From Ramlibacter monticola (GTDB lineage: Bacteria; Pseudomonadota; Gammaproteobacteria; Burkholderiales; Burkholderiaceae_C): a DNA stretch of 64,000 bases. The position numbers and the translations under genes were made by a program. The stretch is taken from NCBI RefSeq assembly GCF_016722785.1, contig NZ_JAEQNE010000003.1:309001-373000 (forward strand). Direction: 5' to 3'. Each line of letters begins with the position of its first letter. The first letter of the stretch is position 1. Under the pieces are notes generated by a model. That model ran no database searches and was not told the origin of the DNA. It saw nothing but the letters and a program-made list of their open reading frames with translations. Below, in pieces: positions 32,706 through 41,087 of the stretch.

Positions 32706-32996
32706 CTAACGAACGACGCGGCTCGGAAAACGAGCAAGACAGTAGGCTTCCACGACAGGCGCATCGGTGGATGCATTGTCCGTATTTTGATACTGGCCCA
32801 AGTATTGATCGCTCGGGCCGAAATAGTCGCACACAGTGACGGTGGACCGCTTCACGACCTTGACGCCTGCTCGAACAGTACCGAATGTTGCGTCAGGATA
32901 TTCGACGTCTGTGAACGTGAACTTGTAGACATTGGCCGCCTGCGCCGTGGATATGAGGAGCAAACCGGCGGCGATTGCGCTGGTGATGGCTTTCAT
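32706..32996 (-). CDS. Small exported protein, function unknown
   Basis: 96 residues with a clear signal peptide (MKAITSAIAAGLLLISTAQA-A). The mature part (NVYKFTFTDVEYPDATFGT, then TVTVCDYFGPSDQYLGQYQ) has two Cys that could form a disulphide. Codon use is less GC-biased than the neighbours and the surrounding 32.5-33.6 kb is relatively AT-rich, which may point to recent acquisition. I do not recognise a family. The stretch 32464-32705 holds no other gene that I can support. Confidence 0.6.
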   Translation of the reverse strand: MKAITSAIAAGLLLISTAQAANVYKFTFTDVEYPDATFGTVRAGVKVVKRSTVTVCDYFGPSDQYLGQYQNTDNASTDAPVVEAYCLARFPSRVVR

Positions 32997-33112
32997 GGCT
33001 TCGGTCCCCTAAGGTGGAACCTGAAAATATGTGGACACAGGCTGAGGCGTCAACGCGTTTGGCCGCTCGCCTTGACTTGCGTCAACGTTAAATCTTGTAC
33101 GCGAGGCGCGCC

Positions 33113-33244
33113 ATGCTGCCCAGCACGGCGACGATCACGGGGCACTCACTCGAACCCGTGGACGCGTACATCACGACGCCCACGCGGGAACAGATCATTT
33201 CGAGCATCTTGATCGAACAGATGACGGATGCTGCGCGCACGTGA
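33113..33244 (+). pseudogene. Possible tyrosine-recombinase C-terminal remnant
   Basis: A 43-codon frame reads MLPSTATITGHSLEPVDAYI and continues to a TGA at 33242. The pattern ITGHS-x-x-x-V-x-x-Y resembles the end of the phage-integrase catalytic domain (ITGH..., then the tyrosine). The frame upstream is closed by a TAA at 33089-33091, so no intact integrase is present. The evidence is only this short motif; coincidence is possible. Confidence 0.25.
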
Positions 33245-33506
33245 TGAACAACGGCCGCGCGTGCTGCAGAAGAGGCCGTCGCCGCGGAACCCGATGCCGG
33301 GGCGACGTGAGTCGAGGCGACAAAAGCACCCTGGCCAGCCGGCGTTGCCCGAACGAGCCCGCCACAGCACCCAGGTCCGAGGCTGGTCGGAGGCCACTAG
33401 TGAATGTGGGAGCCATGTCCGCTTGTATCCGCCACCAGTGCCGGCCATTCGACGCGGTTGCGTCCTGGACGGACCTTGCTACATTCCATGATCCGAAGGA
33501 GCCAAC
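33245..33506. other. Non-coding stretch
   Basis: I see no supportable gene, RNA or repeat here; together with 32997-33112 it flanks the possible integrase remnant. The last bases contain GAAGGAG (33495-33501), the ribosome site of the small protein that follows. Confidence 0.4.
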
Positions 33507-33650
33507 ATGCCTAAAGGCGAACAACGCAGCAACAAGATGGTCAAGAAGCCCAAGAAGGACAATTCTCCTCCGAAGGAGGGCACGTCCGACCGGCCGGCAC
33601 CGCCCGTCACGACGGTGCTTCCGAAAGGCAAGGTGAAGAACAAGGGATGA
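33507..33650 (+). CDS. Small Lys/Pro-rich protein (47 residues), function unknown
   Basis: ATG 33507 has GAAGGAG 5 bases upstream, a strong ribosome site. The product begins MPKGEQRSNKMVKKPKKDNS and ends PKGKVKNKG; it is highly basic, Pro-rich and probably disordered. Short proteins starting PKGxQRSNKxxKKPKK recur, as far as I recall, as unannotated genes in proteobacteria. No function known; nucleic-acid or ribosome contact is conceivable from charge alone. Confidence 0.65.
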   Translation: MPKGEQRSNKMVKKPKKDNSPPKEGTSDRPAPPVTTVLPKGKVKNKG

Positions 33651-33678
33651 TCGATTGCCGTCCGGGGCACGATGCGGT

Positions 33679-34545
33679 TCACGGCGGCAACTGGCCGTTC
33701 ATCCTTGCGACGAGCGCCTGCAGCCGCGCCTTCATCTCGGCTGCCTCGCGATGCCCCGGCCAGCCATGGCCGGGGAGAAGCCATTCGAAACGGTGGGAGG
33801 CGAGCTTGGCGAGCGACGCGGTGAGCGTGCTCCACGAGTACCAGCATGCGTCCCGAAATGCGACGAGGTCCTGCGCGCGCATGTTCCAGGCAAGCGAGTC
33901 GCCCGAGAAGAGGACGCGATCCTCGAAGAGGTAGGCGACGCTGCCGCGCGTATGCCCTGGCACCGGAATCGCGATCAGGCCCGGCACGATTCCCCGTTCC
34001 GATTCGCCTTCGATCAGGTCGCTTGCATACGGGGCTGCATGCCGGTCGTGGTGGTGGATCCAGACGCGCGCACCGAAACGCTCGGCATACTTGCCGGCGT
34101 CCGCGACGTCATCCTGATGCGAGAGCAGGATGTGGGCGAGGCCTCCGGCATCCGCGATCCACGTGACGAGCTCACCTGCGTAACGTGGGGAGTCGATCAG
34201 GAGGTTGCCGCCCGGGCGGGTGACGAAGTACGAGTGCGCGCCGAAGGACGAACGCGCGTTGAACCCGCAGCGCCAAACGTTCTCGGTGATCGCTTGAGGA
34301 AAGACATTGCCTTCCGGGCGGGGCTGCCTTGTTTCGCAGCGCACCGAGGCGGTAGGGCAGACGAGCACGGCGCGCCAGGCAGCGATCCGGTCCTCAGGCG
34401 TCGCGGGTTGCCGCGCGAAAACGCTCTTGCCGTTGCGTTCAACGATCAGGCCCGGTGCGACATGGCAGGCCGCCCCGCAGTCGATGCATTCCGTGTCGAT
34501 GTACCAGTCGCCGGGAGCCGAGTCGGGATTGCGGATGCGCTTCAC
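33679..34545 (-). CDS. MBL-fold hydrolase with N-terminal ferredoxin-like segment
   Basis: 288 residues from GTG 34545 with AGGAGG 9 bases upstream. Residues about 1-75 resemble a single-cluster ferredoxin: DTECIDCGAACHVAP and later LVCPTASVRC supply four Cys. The rest is a metallo-beta-lactamase fold: NLLIDSPRY, LLSHQDDVADAGKYAE, VPGHTRGSVAYLFEDRVLFSGDSL and LLPGHGWPG. The first metal motif, usually HxHxDH, reads SHQDDVAD, as in a distinct MBL branch that has lost a canonical His pair. Function unknown; possibly a redox-linked hydrolase. Confidence 0.82.
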   Translation of the reverse strand: MKRIRNPDSAPGDWYIDTECIDCGAACHVAPGLIVERNGKSVFARQPATPEDRIAAWRAVLVCPTASVRCETRQPRPEGNVFPQAITENVWRCGFNARSSFGAHSYFVTRPGGNLLIDSPRYAGELVTWIADAGGLAHILLSHQDDVADAGKYAERFGARVWIHHHDRHAAPYASDLIEGESERGIVPGLIAIPVPGHTRGSVAYLFEDRVLFSGDSLAWNMRAQDLVAFRDACWYSWSTLTASLAKLASHRFEWLLPGHGWPGHREAAEMKARLQALVARMNGQLPP

Positions 34546-34622
34546 TCCTGCTGACCTCCTGTGGCGCAGCGAGGGCGCCGATTGCCTGCAGCGAGCTCCC
34601 AGGCAGGAATGAAGTACGGGGC

Positions 34623-35375
34623 TCAAGCTGCCTGGACGTCCGAGTCCAGGATTCTCGAGATGTCCTCCCGCGTCTCCTCCAGTTGCACCAGCGTGGCCTG
34701 CCGCGCGGCCAGCGCATCGCCGTGCAGGATGGCGGTCAGGATCGCCTTGTGTCGCGGCAGCGAGAGCGCGTGCGTATTCGGCAACTTGCTGGATAGCTGG
34801 ATCGATTCGCGCAGGGCCAGCGAGAGCATGTTGCCGATATAGGCGAGCAGATCGTTGCCGGTGGCCTCCGCGATGCGCCGGTGGAACGCGAGGTCCGGTT
34901 CCAGCAGTTCCTCGGGCGTGCGCGCTGCCTCCATCCCGGCGTACGCGTCCGCGATGCCCTGGCGCTGCTCCTGGGTCGCCAGGCGCGCCGCCAGCGCCGC
35001 GGCCGCCGGCTCGAAGATGCGGCGCACGGTCATCAGCGACGTGACGAACTCGCCGGTGGGCTGCGACTGGATCAGCCAGTACAGGACATCGGGGTCCAGC
35101 AAGTGCCAGTCGCTGCGCGGGCGCACGATCACGCCGGCGCGCTGGCGCGAGACGACCAGCCCCTTGGCCACGAGCACGCGGATCGCCTCGCGCAGCACCG
35201 AGCGGCTCACCTGGTAGCCGGCCAGCAGCACCGCCTCTGCGGGCAGCCGGCCGCCCGGCGCGAATTCGCCCGCCACGATTCGCATCCCCAGGTCGCGCAC
35301 GATCTGCGGGTGCATGCTCTTGCGCTCCGGCGGCCTGCGGTAGCTGGAACTGTGGTGGCTGGGTTCGACGGTCAT
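34623..35375 (-). CDS. GntR-family regulator (FadR/FCD subfamily) of sugar genes
   Basis: 250 residues. The winged helix spans residues about 20-90 (IVRDLGMRIVAGEFAPGGRLP, VSRSVLREAIRVLVAKGLVV), then the all-helical FCD effector domain with the metal-binding pattern DLAFHRRIAEATGN and LPRHKAIL. It is the last gene of the chvE-mmsA-mmsB unit, 8 bases after mmsB. FCD proteins usually respond to sugar acids or organic acids. GTCTGAC-type sites before chvE and before the divergent dehydrogenase are good candidates for its operators. Confidence 0.87.
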   Translation of the reverse strand: MTVEPSHHSSSYRRPPERKSMHPQIVRDLGMRIVAGEFAPGGRLPAEAVLLAGYQVSRSVLREAIRVLVAKGLVVSRQRAGVIVRPRSDWHLLDPDVLYWLIQSQPTGEFVTSLMTVRRIFEPAAAALAARLATQEQRQGIADAYAGMEAARTPEELLEPDLAFHRRIAEATGNDLLAYIGNMLSLALRESIQLSSKLPNTHALSLPRHKAILTAILHGDALAARQATLVQLEETREDISRILDSDVQAA

Positions 35376-35383
35376 GGGCGCGA

Positions 35384-36589
35384 CTACAGGGAGCGTTTGC
35401 GGTTCGCCACGTCCACGAACACGGCCGCCAGCAGCACGAGGCCCTTGATCACCTGCTGGTAGTCGATGCCGATGCCGAGGATGGACATGCCGTTGTTCAT
35501 CACGCCCATGATGAAGGCGCCCACCACCGCGCCGAACACCTTGCCGACGCCACCGGAAGCCGAGGCGCCGCCGATGAAGCAGGCCGCGATCACGTCCAGC
35601 TCGAAGCCGAGGCCCGCCTTGGGCGTGGCGGTGTTCAGGCGGGCCGCGAAGACCAGGCCCGCCAGGGCGGCCAGCAGGCCCATGTTGACGAAGGTGAGGA
35701 AGGCGAGGCGTTCGGTCTTGATGCCCGAGAGGCGCGCCGCCTTCTCGTTGCCGCCCAGCGCATAGATGCGCCGGCCGACCGTCGTGCGCAGCGCCATGAA
35801 GTCGTAGCAGACGATCAGAACCGCCATCACCAGCAGCACGTTGGGCAGGCCCTTGTAGGCCGAGAGCAGCACCGACAGCAGCACGATCAGCGCCACGAAC
35901 ACCAGGTTCTTGGCGAGGAAGAAGGGCAGGGGTTCCACCTCCATGCCGTGCTTCGCCGCCTGGGCGCGTTCGCGCAGCCTGAAGAACACCAGCGCGCCGG
36001 CCGCCGCCAGTCCGAGCAGCAGCGAGCTGAGTCGGTACGACGCGCCCCCCAGCGGGTCCGGCAGGAAGCCGGTGGACAGCAGCTGGAACTCCGGCGGGAA
36101 GGGCCCCACCGACTGCCCCTTCAGGATCAGCAGCGCGAGCCCCTTGAATACCAGCAGTCCGGCCAGCGTGACGATGAAGGAAGGGATGCGCCAGTAGGCC
36201 ACGAACCAGCCCTGTGCCGCGCCGATCGCCGCCCCGGCGCCCAGGCACACCAGCGTGGCGGGCAGCCAGTGCATCTCGTGCTCCACCATCAGCACCGCGG
36301 CGAGCGCGCCGACGAAGCCGCAGACCGAACCGACCGAAAGGTCGATGTGCCCGGCCACGATCACCAGCAGCATGCCCAGCGCCATGATCACGATGTAGCT
36401 GTTCTGCAGGACCAGGTTGGTCAGGTTCAGCGGCTGCATCAGCGTGCCGGCAGTCATGACCTGGAAGAAGGCCATGATGGCCACCAGCGACAGCAGCATG
36501 CCGTACTCGCGCAGGTGGGCCTTCAGGAAGGCCAGCGCGCGGCCGGTGCGCGCCTCTTGGGGCGCGACTTCGGCGGTTCGACTGCTCAT
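35384..36589 (-). CDS. mmsB: Multiple-monosaccharide ABC transporter permease (GguB/MmsB type)
   Basis: 401 residues with about ten membrane segments; RbsC/XylH superfamily. Seen: LGMLLVIVAGHIDLSVGSVCGF near the start, FVAYWRIPSFIVTLAGLLVF in the middle, GRRIYALGGNEKAARLSGI and the late VIAACFIGGASASGGVGKV. The length of about 400 and the TGFLPDP insertion match the ChvE-GguA-GguB/MmsB group rather than RbsC (about 320). The start overlaps the stop of mmsA by ATGA. Confidence 0.88.
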   Translation of the reverse strand: MSSRTAEVAPQEARTGRALAFLKAHLREYGMLLSLVAIMAFFQVMTAGTLMQPLNLTNLVLQNSYIVIMALGMLLVIVAGHIDLSVGSVCGFVGALAAVLMVEHEMHWLPATLVCLGAGAAIGAAQGWFVAYWRIPSFIVTLAGLLVFKGLALLILKGQSVGPFPPEFQLLSTGFLPDPLGGASYRLSSLLLGLAAAGALVFFRLRERAQAAKHGMEVEPLPFFLAKNLVFVALIVLLSVLLSAYKGLPNVLLVMAVLIVCYDFMALRTTVGRRIYALGGNEKAARLSGIKTERLAFLTFVNMGLLAALAGLVFAARLNTATPKAGLGFELDVIAACFIGGASASGGVGKVFGAVVGAFIMGVMNNGMSILGIGIDYQQVIKGLVLLAAVFVDVANRKRSL

Positions 36590-38118
36590 TGGAGGAGCCC
36601 CGCGTTGACGATGGCGCGCATGATGCCCTCCTGGCTCGCCTCCATACGCCCGAATTCGGCGACGAAGCGGCCCTCGTTCATGACGTAGATGCGGTCGCAC
36701 ATGCCCAGCAGCTCGGGCATCTCGGAAGAAACCATGACGATGCACTTGCCCTCGGCGGCCATCTGCGCCATCAGGGTGTAGATCTCGAACTTGGCGCCGA
36801 CGTCGATGCCCCGCGTGGGCTCGTCGAGGATCAGCACCTCCGGCTGCGTGAACAGCCACTTCCCCAGCACCACCTTCTGCTGGTTGCCACCGGAGAGCTG
36901 GCCCACTGGCTGGAACACGTCCCTGCAGCGGATGCGCAACTGCTTGCGGAAGCCCTCGGCCACGCCGAACTCACGACCCTCGTCGACCACGCCCCGGCGC
37001 GCCACGGCCGGCAGGTTGGCCAGGGACACGTTGCGCGCAACGTTGTCGTCCAGCAGCAGGCCATAGCCCTTGCGGTCCTCGGTGACGTACGCGATGCCGT
37101 GGCGCACGGCTTTCTCCACGGTGGAGACGTCGATCTCCCGGCCATGCAGCAGCACCTGGCCGGAAATGCGCTGTCCCCAGGAACGGCCGAACACGCTCAT
37201 GGCCAGCTCGGTGCGTCCCGCTCCCATCAGGCCGGCGATGCCGACGATCTCGCCGCGCCGCGCCAGGAGGTCCACGCCTTTGACGACCTGGCGCCCGGAA
37301 TGCACCGGGTGGTGGACCGTCCAGTTCCGCAGCTCGAACACCGTCTCGCCGATCTGCGGATCCCGCGGCGGATAGCGTTCGGCCATCTCGCGGCCCACCA
37401 TGTTGCGGATGATCACTTCCTGGCTCACGGCCTGGGCGCGGCAATCCAGCGCCTGCACCGCGCTGCCGTCGCGCAGCACCGTGATCGTGTCCGCCACGCG
37501 CTCGACCTCGTTGAGCTTGTGCGAGATCAGGATGCAGGCGATGCCCTGGGCCTTGAGCCCCAGGAGCAGGTCCAGCAGCGCTTCGCTGTCGGTCTCGTTG
37601 AGGCTGGCGGTCGGTTCGTCCAGGATCAGCAGCTTCACCTCCCGCGAGAGCGCCTTGGCGATCTCCACCAGCTGCTGCTTGCCCACGCCGAGGTCGTCGA
37701 CCAGGGTCGCGGGCGATTCGCGCAGGCCCACCTTGGCCAGCAGCTCGCGGGTGCGCACGTGGGCGGCGTGGCGGTCCACGACTCCGCCGCGCGCCGGCTC
37801 GTTGCCCAGGAAGATGTTCTCGGCGATGGACAGCAGCGGCACCAGCGCCAGCTCCTGGTGGATGATGATGATCCCCTGGGCCTCGCTGGCGCGGATGTCG
37901 CGGAACTGACGCGGCTCCCCCGCGAACCGGATCTCCCCCTCGTAGCTGCCGTGCGGATAGACCCCGCTGAGCACCTTCATCAGGGTGGACTTGCCCGCGC
38001 CGTTTTCGCCCACGACCGCATGGATCTCGCCGGCCCGCACGGAAAGACTGACGTTCCGGAGCGCGACGACCCCCGGGAACGCCTTCGTGATCCCCCGCAC
38101 CTCGAGCAGTTGGGTCAC
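36586..38118 (-). CDS. mmsA: Multiple-monosaccharide ABC transporter ATPase (GguA/MmsA type)
   Basis: 510 residues, tandem ATPase domains. First domain: GENGAGKSTLMKVLSGVYPHG, Walker B LLILDEPTASL and switch ILISHKL. Second domain: degenerate P-loop GLMGAGRTELA, as is normal for sugar ATPases of this class, and the signature LSGGNQQKVVLGKWLF. GTG start at 38118 with GGAGG 7 bases upstream. Energises uptake of sugars delivered by ChvE. Confidence 0.9.
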   Translation of the reverse strand: MTQLLEVRGITKAFPGVVALRNVSLSVRAGEIHAVVGENGAGKSTLMKVLSGVYPHGSYEGEIRFAGEPRQFRDIRASEAQGIIIIHQELALVPLLSIAENIFLGNEPARGGVVDRHAAHVRTRELLAKVGLRESPATLVDDLGVGKQQLVEIAKALSREVKLLILDEPTASLNETDSEALLDLLLGLKAQGIACILISHKLNEVERVADTITVLRDGSAVQALDCRAQAVSQEVIIRNMVGREMAERYPPRDPQIGETVFELRNWTVHHPVHSGRQVVKGVDLLARRGEIVGIAGLMGAGRTELAMSVFGRSWGQRISGQVLLHGREIDVSTVEKAVRHGIAYVTEDRKGYGLLLDDNVARNVSLANLPAVARRGVVDEGREFGVAEGFRKQLRIRCRDVFQPVGQLSGGNQQKVVLGKWLFTQPEVLILDEPTRGIDVGAKFEIYTLMAQMAAEGKCIVMVSSEMPELLGMCDRIYVMNEGRFVAEFGRMEASQEGIMRAIVNAGLLQ

Positions 38119-38185
38119 AGGAACACCTCCATGCTGCGCATTCCGGTGTGGAGCGCCTTCGGGCGGCCGTGCGGCGCTTGCTGAC

Positions 38186-39259
38186 TCACTTGACCTGCGA
38201 CTCCTTGTAGTAGCCGCTGCCGATCAGCACGGTCTTCCAGTTGCTGGCGTCCACGCTCACGGGCTTGAGCAGGTACGAAGGCACGACCTTGATGCCGTTG
38301 TTGTAGGTCCTGGTGTCGTTGATCTCCGGCTGCTTGCCGGCCAGCACGGCGTCCACCATGTTGGCGGCCACTCTGGCCAGCTCCCGCGTGTCCTTGAACA
38401 CGGTGGACGACTGCTCGTTGCGCAGGATGGACTTGACCGAGGGGATCTCCGCGTCCTGGCCGCTCACCACCGGGCAGGGCTGCTGCGCGGTGCAGTAGCC
38501 GACGCCCTTGAGGGACGAGAGGATGCCGATCGACAAGCCGTCGTACGGCGACAGCACGGCGTGCACCTTCTCCTTGCCGTAGAAGGCCGACAGCAGGTTG
38601 TCCATGCGCGCCTGGGCGACGGCGCCGTCCCAGCGCAGGGTGCCGACCTTGTCCATGCCCATCTGCTTGCTGCGCACCACCAGCTTGCCGCCGTCGATGT
38701 AGGGCTTGAGCACGGACATCGCGCCGTCGTAGAAGAAGAAGGCGTTGTTGTCGTCGGGCGAGCCGCCGAACAGCTCGATGTTGAACGGGCCCTTGCCCTG
38801 CTTCAGCCCCAGCTTGTCGACGATGGAGCCGGCCTGCAGCACGCCGACCTGGAAGTTGTCGAAAGTGGCGTAGTAGTCCACGTTCTTCGAGCCGCGGATC
38901 AGCCGGTCGTAGGCGATGACCTTGATGCCCTTGTCGGCCGCGCTCTGCAGCGCCTTGGACAGGGTGGTGCCGTCGATGGCGGCGATCACCAGGACCTTGG
39001 CCCCCTTGGTGATCATGTTCTCCACCTGGGCCAGCTGGTTGGGGATGTCGTCGTCGGCGTACTGCAGGTCGGTCTGGTAGCCGCGCTCCTTGAGCACCTT
39101 GACCATGTTGTTGCCGTCGTCGATCCAGCGCGCCGACGACTTGGTCGGCATCGAGATGCCCACCAGGCCCTTGCCTTGTGCCAGGACGCCCGGGGCGAGC
39201 CCCAGCAGGGCGGCGCCGCAGGCAAGGCCGGCGAGGAAGCGTCGTGTCGTGAGTTGCAT
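38186..39259 (-). CDS. chvE: Sugar-binding protein ChvE
   Basis: 357 residues; signal peptide with a twin-arginine-like start ([17 protein letters not shown]) ending near VLAQG. Mature protein starts [20 protein letters not shown], then [54 protein letters not shown] and [10 protein letters not shown]. These follow Agrobacterium ChvE, which binds arabinose, galactose, glucose and related monosaccharides. First gene of the minus-strand unit, divergent from sugar 1-dehydrogenase, with a GTCTGAC site at its promoter. Confidence 0.9.
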   Translation of the reverse strand: MQLTTRRFLAGLACGAALLGLAPGVLAQGKGLVGISMPTKSSARWIDDGNNMVKVLKERGYQTDLQYADDDIPNQLAQVENMITKGAKVLVIAAIDGTTLSKALQSAADKGIKVIAYDRLIRGSKNVDYYATFDNFQVGVLQAGSIVDKLGLKQGKGPFNIELFGGSPDDNNAFFFYDGAMSVLKPYIDGGKLVVRSKQMGMDKVGTLRWDGAVAQARMDNLLSAFYGKEKVHAVLSPYDGLSIGILSSLKGVGYCTAQQPCPVVSGQDAEIPSVKSILRNEQSSTVFKDTRELARVAANMVDAVLAGKQPEINDTRTYNNGIKVVPSYLLKPVSVDASNWKTVLIGSGYYKESQVK

Positions 39260-39333
39260 GCTTGGCTCCTTGGAGGCTGGGGGAAAGGCCTGGGGCGCCG
39301 GCTCCTGCGTGGCCCTCGAGGGCGAAGGCCGCC

Positions 39334-39418
39334 AATATAGTCAGACGAAATGGTGCAACCCTCCGGAAAAACCCGCAGGAATTTGGCTTGTTGACACCAT
39401 GAAGTCTGACTACATAAT
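39334..39418. promoter_or_regulatory. Divergent sugar promoters with paired GTCTGAC operators
   Basis: Toward the dehydrogenase: TTGACA (39391-39396), a 16-base spacer, then CATAAT (39413-39418), with AGTCTGACT (39403-39411) inside the spacer. Toward chvE (minus strand): GTCTGAC (complement of 39340-39346) runs directly into TATATT (complement of 39334-39339). Both promoters therefore read GTCTGACTA immediately at the -10 element. The near-palindrome AGTC-T-GACT suits a FadR-type GntR dimer, and such a gene ends the chvE operon. Binding is inference. Confidence 0.55.
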
Positions 39419-39447
39419 CGCGGCCTTTTCCTGATCCGGGAGCTGCC

Positions 39448-40212
39448 ATGAGCCGGTTCGCCCGCTACCCGAGCCTCGTCGACCGCACGGTCCTCGTCAC
39501 CGGCGGCGCGACCGGCATCGGAGGGACGCTGGTCCGCGAGTTCGCGGAGCAGGGCGCGAAGGTGGGCTTCATCGACATCGCGCTCGCGCCGGGCCTCGCG
39601 CTGGCGCGCGAGCTCGAGGGCAGCCGGCACGCGCCCCTCTTCGTCGAGGCGGACCTCACGGACATCGCGGCGCTGGAACAGGCGATCGCGGCGGTGCGCG
39701 AGCGCTTCGGCCCCGTCACCGTGCTGCTGAACAACGCGGCCAACGACCAGCGCCACAAGATCGAGGACACCACGCCGGACTACTGGGACAAGGCCGTCGC
39801 CGTGAACCTGAAGCACCAGTTCTTCGCGGCGCGCAACGTGGCCGTCGACATGAAGCAGGAGGGCGGCGGCTCCATCGTCAACTTCGGTTCCATCAGCTGG
39901 AAGCTCAAGCAGGGCGGCATGCCGGCGTACACCACCTCCAAGGCGGCGGTGCAGGGCCTCACGCGCAGCCTGGCGCGCGACTTCGGGCCCTTCAACATCC
40001 GCGTGAACACGCTGGTGCCGGGCTGGGTGATGACGGAGAAGCAGCTGCGCCTCTGGGTCACCGACGAAGGGCGGGCGGAGATCGCGCGCGGCCAGTGCCT
40101 GCAGCAGGCGCTGATGCCGCGGCACATCGCGCACATGGCCCTGTTCCTCGCGGCGGACGACAGCGCCATGTGCACGGCGCAGGATTTCGTGGTGGATGGA
40201 GGCTGGACTTGA
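39448..40212 (+). CDS. SDR-type sugar 1-dehydrogenase (L-arabinose/D-xylose/D-galactose type)
   Basis: 254 residues. Motifs: VLVTGGATGIGGTLVREFAEQGA, NNAANDQRH, NFGSISWKLKQGG and YTTSKAA; the late DFVVDGGWT is usual for SDRs. The NNAAND-RH and SISW pattern occurs in SDR sugar 1-dehydrogenases that oxidise the aldose to the lactone. First gene of the operon followed by lactonase, mutarotase and 2-keto-3-deoxyaldonate dehydratase, so it should start non-phosphorylative sugar oxidation. Which sugar cannot be read directly; L-arabinose fits the later enzymes best. Confidence 0.83.
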   Translation: MSRFARYPSLVDRTVLVTGGATGIGGTLVREFAEQGAKVGFIDIALAPGLALARELEGSRHAPLFVEADLTDIAALEQAIAAVRERFGPVTVLLNNAANDQRHKIEDTTPDYWDKAVAVNLKHQFFAARNVAVDMKQEGGGSIVNFGSISWKLKQGGMPAYTTSKAAVQGLTRSLARDFGPFNIRVNTLVPGWVMTEKQLRLWVTDEGRAEIARGQCLQQALMPRHIAHMALFLAADDSAMCTAQDFVVDGGWT

Positions 40213-41087
40213 GCGCGGTCAGGCTCGCCGTCGACGCGGGCGACCGGCTGGGCGAGTGCGCCCTCTGGTGCGAGCAGGCGCAGGCCTTCTGGTGGACCGA
40301 CATCGAGGGCTCGAAGATCTGCCGGCTGCAGGCCGACGGCAGCGTGCGGGATTGGCAGTTGCCGGAGCGCGTGGGCAGCTTCGCGTTCTGCGCGGGCAGC
40401 GCCAGCAGGCTGCTCCTGGGGCTGGCCTCGGGCATCGCGGTGTTCGACACCGCCGACGCGTCGCTGTCGGCCGTGACCCCGGTGGAGGCGGATCAACCCG
40501 CCACCCGCATCAACGACGGCCGCTGCGACCGGCAGGGCCGTTTCGTGTTCGGCATGTACAACCCGAAGGAGGAAGGCATCGGCGGGATCTACCGCGTGCA
40601 TGCGGACCTGCGGGTGGAGCGGCTGGCGCTGCCCGCGGCGGCGGTGGCCAACAGCATCTGCTTCAGCCCCGATGGCGCGACCATGTACTACGCCGATTCG
40701 CCGACGCGCACGATCTGGTCGCTGGCGTACGGCGCGGACGGGCGCATCGGCACGCCGCGCGTGTTCGTGCAACTGGGCGCCGACGAGGGCTATCCCGACG
40801 GCTCCTGCATCGACGCGGAAGGCAGCCTCTGGAATGCGCAATGGGAGGGGCGCTGCGTCGTGCGCTACGACCGCGACGGCCGGCCGACGGAGCGTATCGC
40901 CCTGCCGGTGTCGCGCCCGACGTGTCCCGCGTTCGGAGGCCCGGCGCTCGACACGCTCTACGTGACCTCGGCGCGCGGCGGGCTGGCCCGGGAACGCCTG
41001 CGCGAGGAGCCGCACGCCGGCGGCGTGTTCGCGGCGACGACCCGCTGGCATGGGCTGCCCGAATCTCGCTTCGTGCTGGCGCGATGA
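40209..41087 (+). CDS. SMP-30/gluconolactonase family aldonolactonase (L-arabinolactonase-like)
   Basis: 292 residues from TTG 40209, overlapping the previous stop; GGAGG (40198-40202) is 6 bases upstream. A six-bladed propeller with metal ligands expected at Glu in RLGECALWCEQ, Asn in RINDGRCDRQGRFVFGMY, and NSICFSPDGATMYYADS; then YPDGSCIDAEGSLWNAQW. Hydrolyses the sugar lactone to the aldonate. Its stop overlaps the next gene. Confidence 0.87.
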   Translation: MSAVRLAVDAGDRLGECALWCEQAQAFWWTDIEGSKICRLQADGSVRDWQLPERVGSFAFCAGSASRLLLGLASGIAVFDTADASLSAVTPVEADQPATRINDGRCDRQGRFVFGMYNPKEEGIGGIYRVHADLRVERLALPAAAVANSICFSPDGATMYYADSPTRTIWSLAYGADGRIGTPRVFVQLGADEGYPDGSCIDAEGSLWNAQWEGRCVVRYDRDGRPTERIALPVSRPTCPAFGGPALDTLYVTSARGGLARERLREEPHAGGVFAATTRWHGLPESRFVLAR

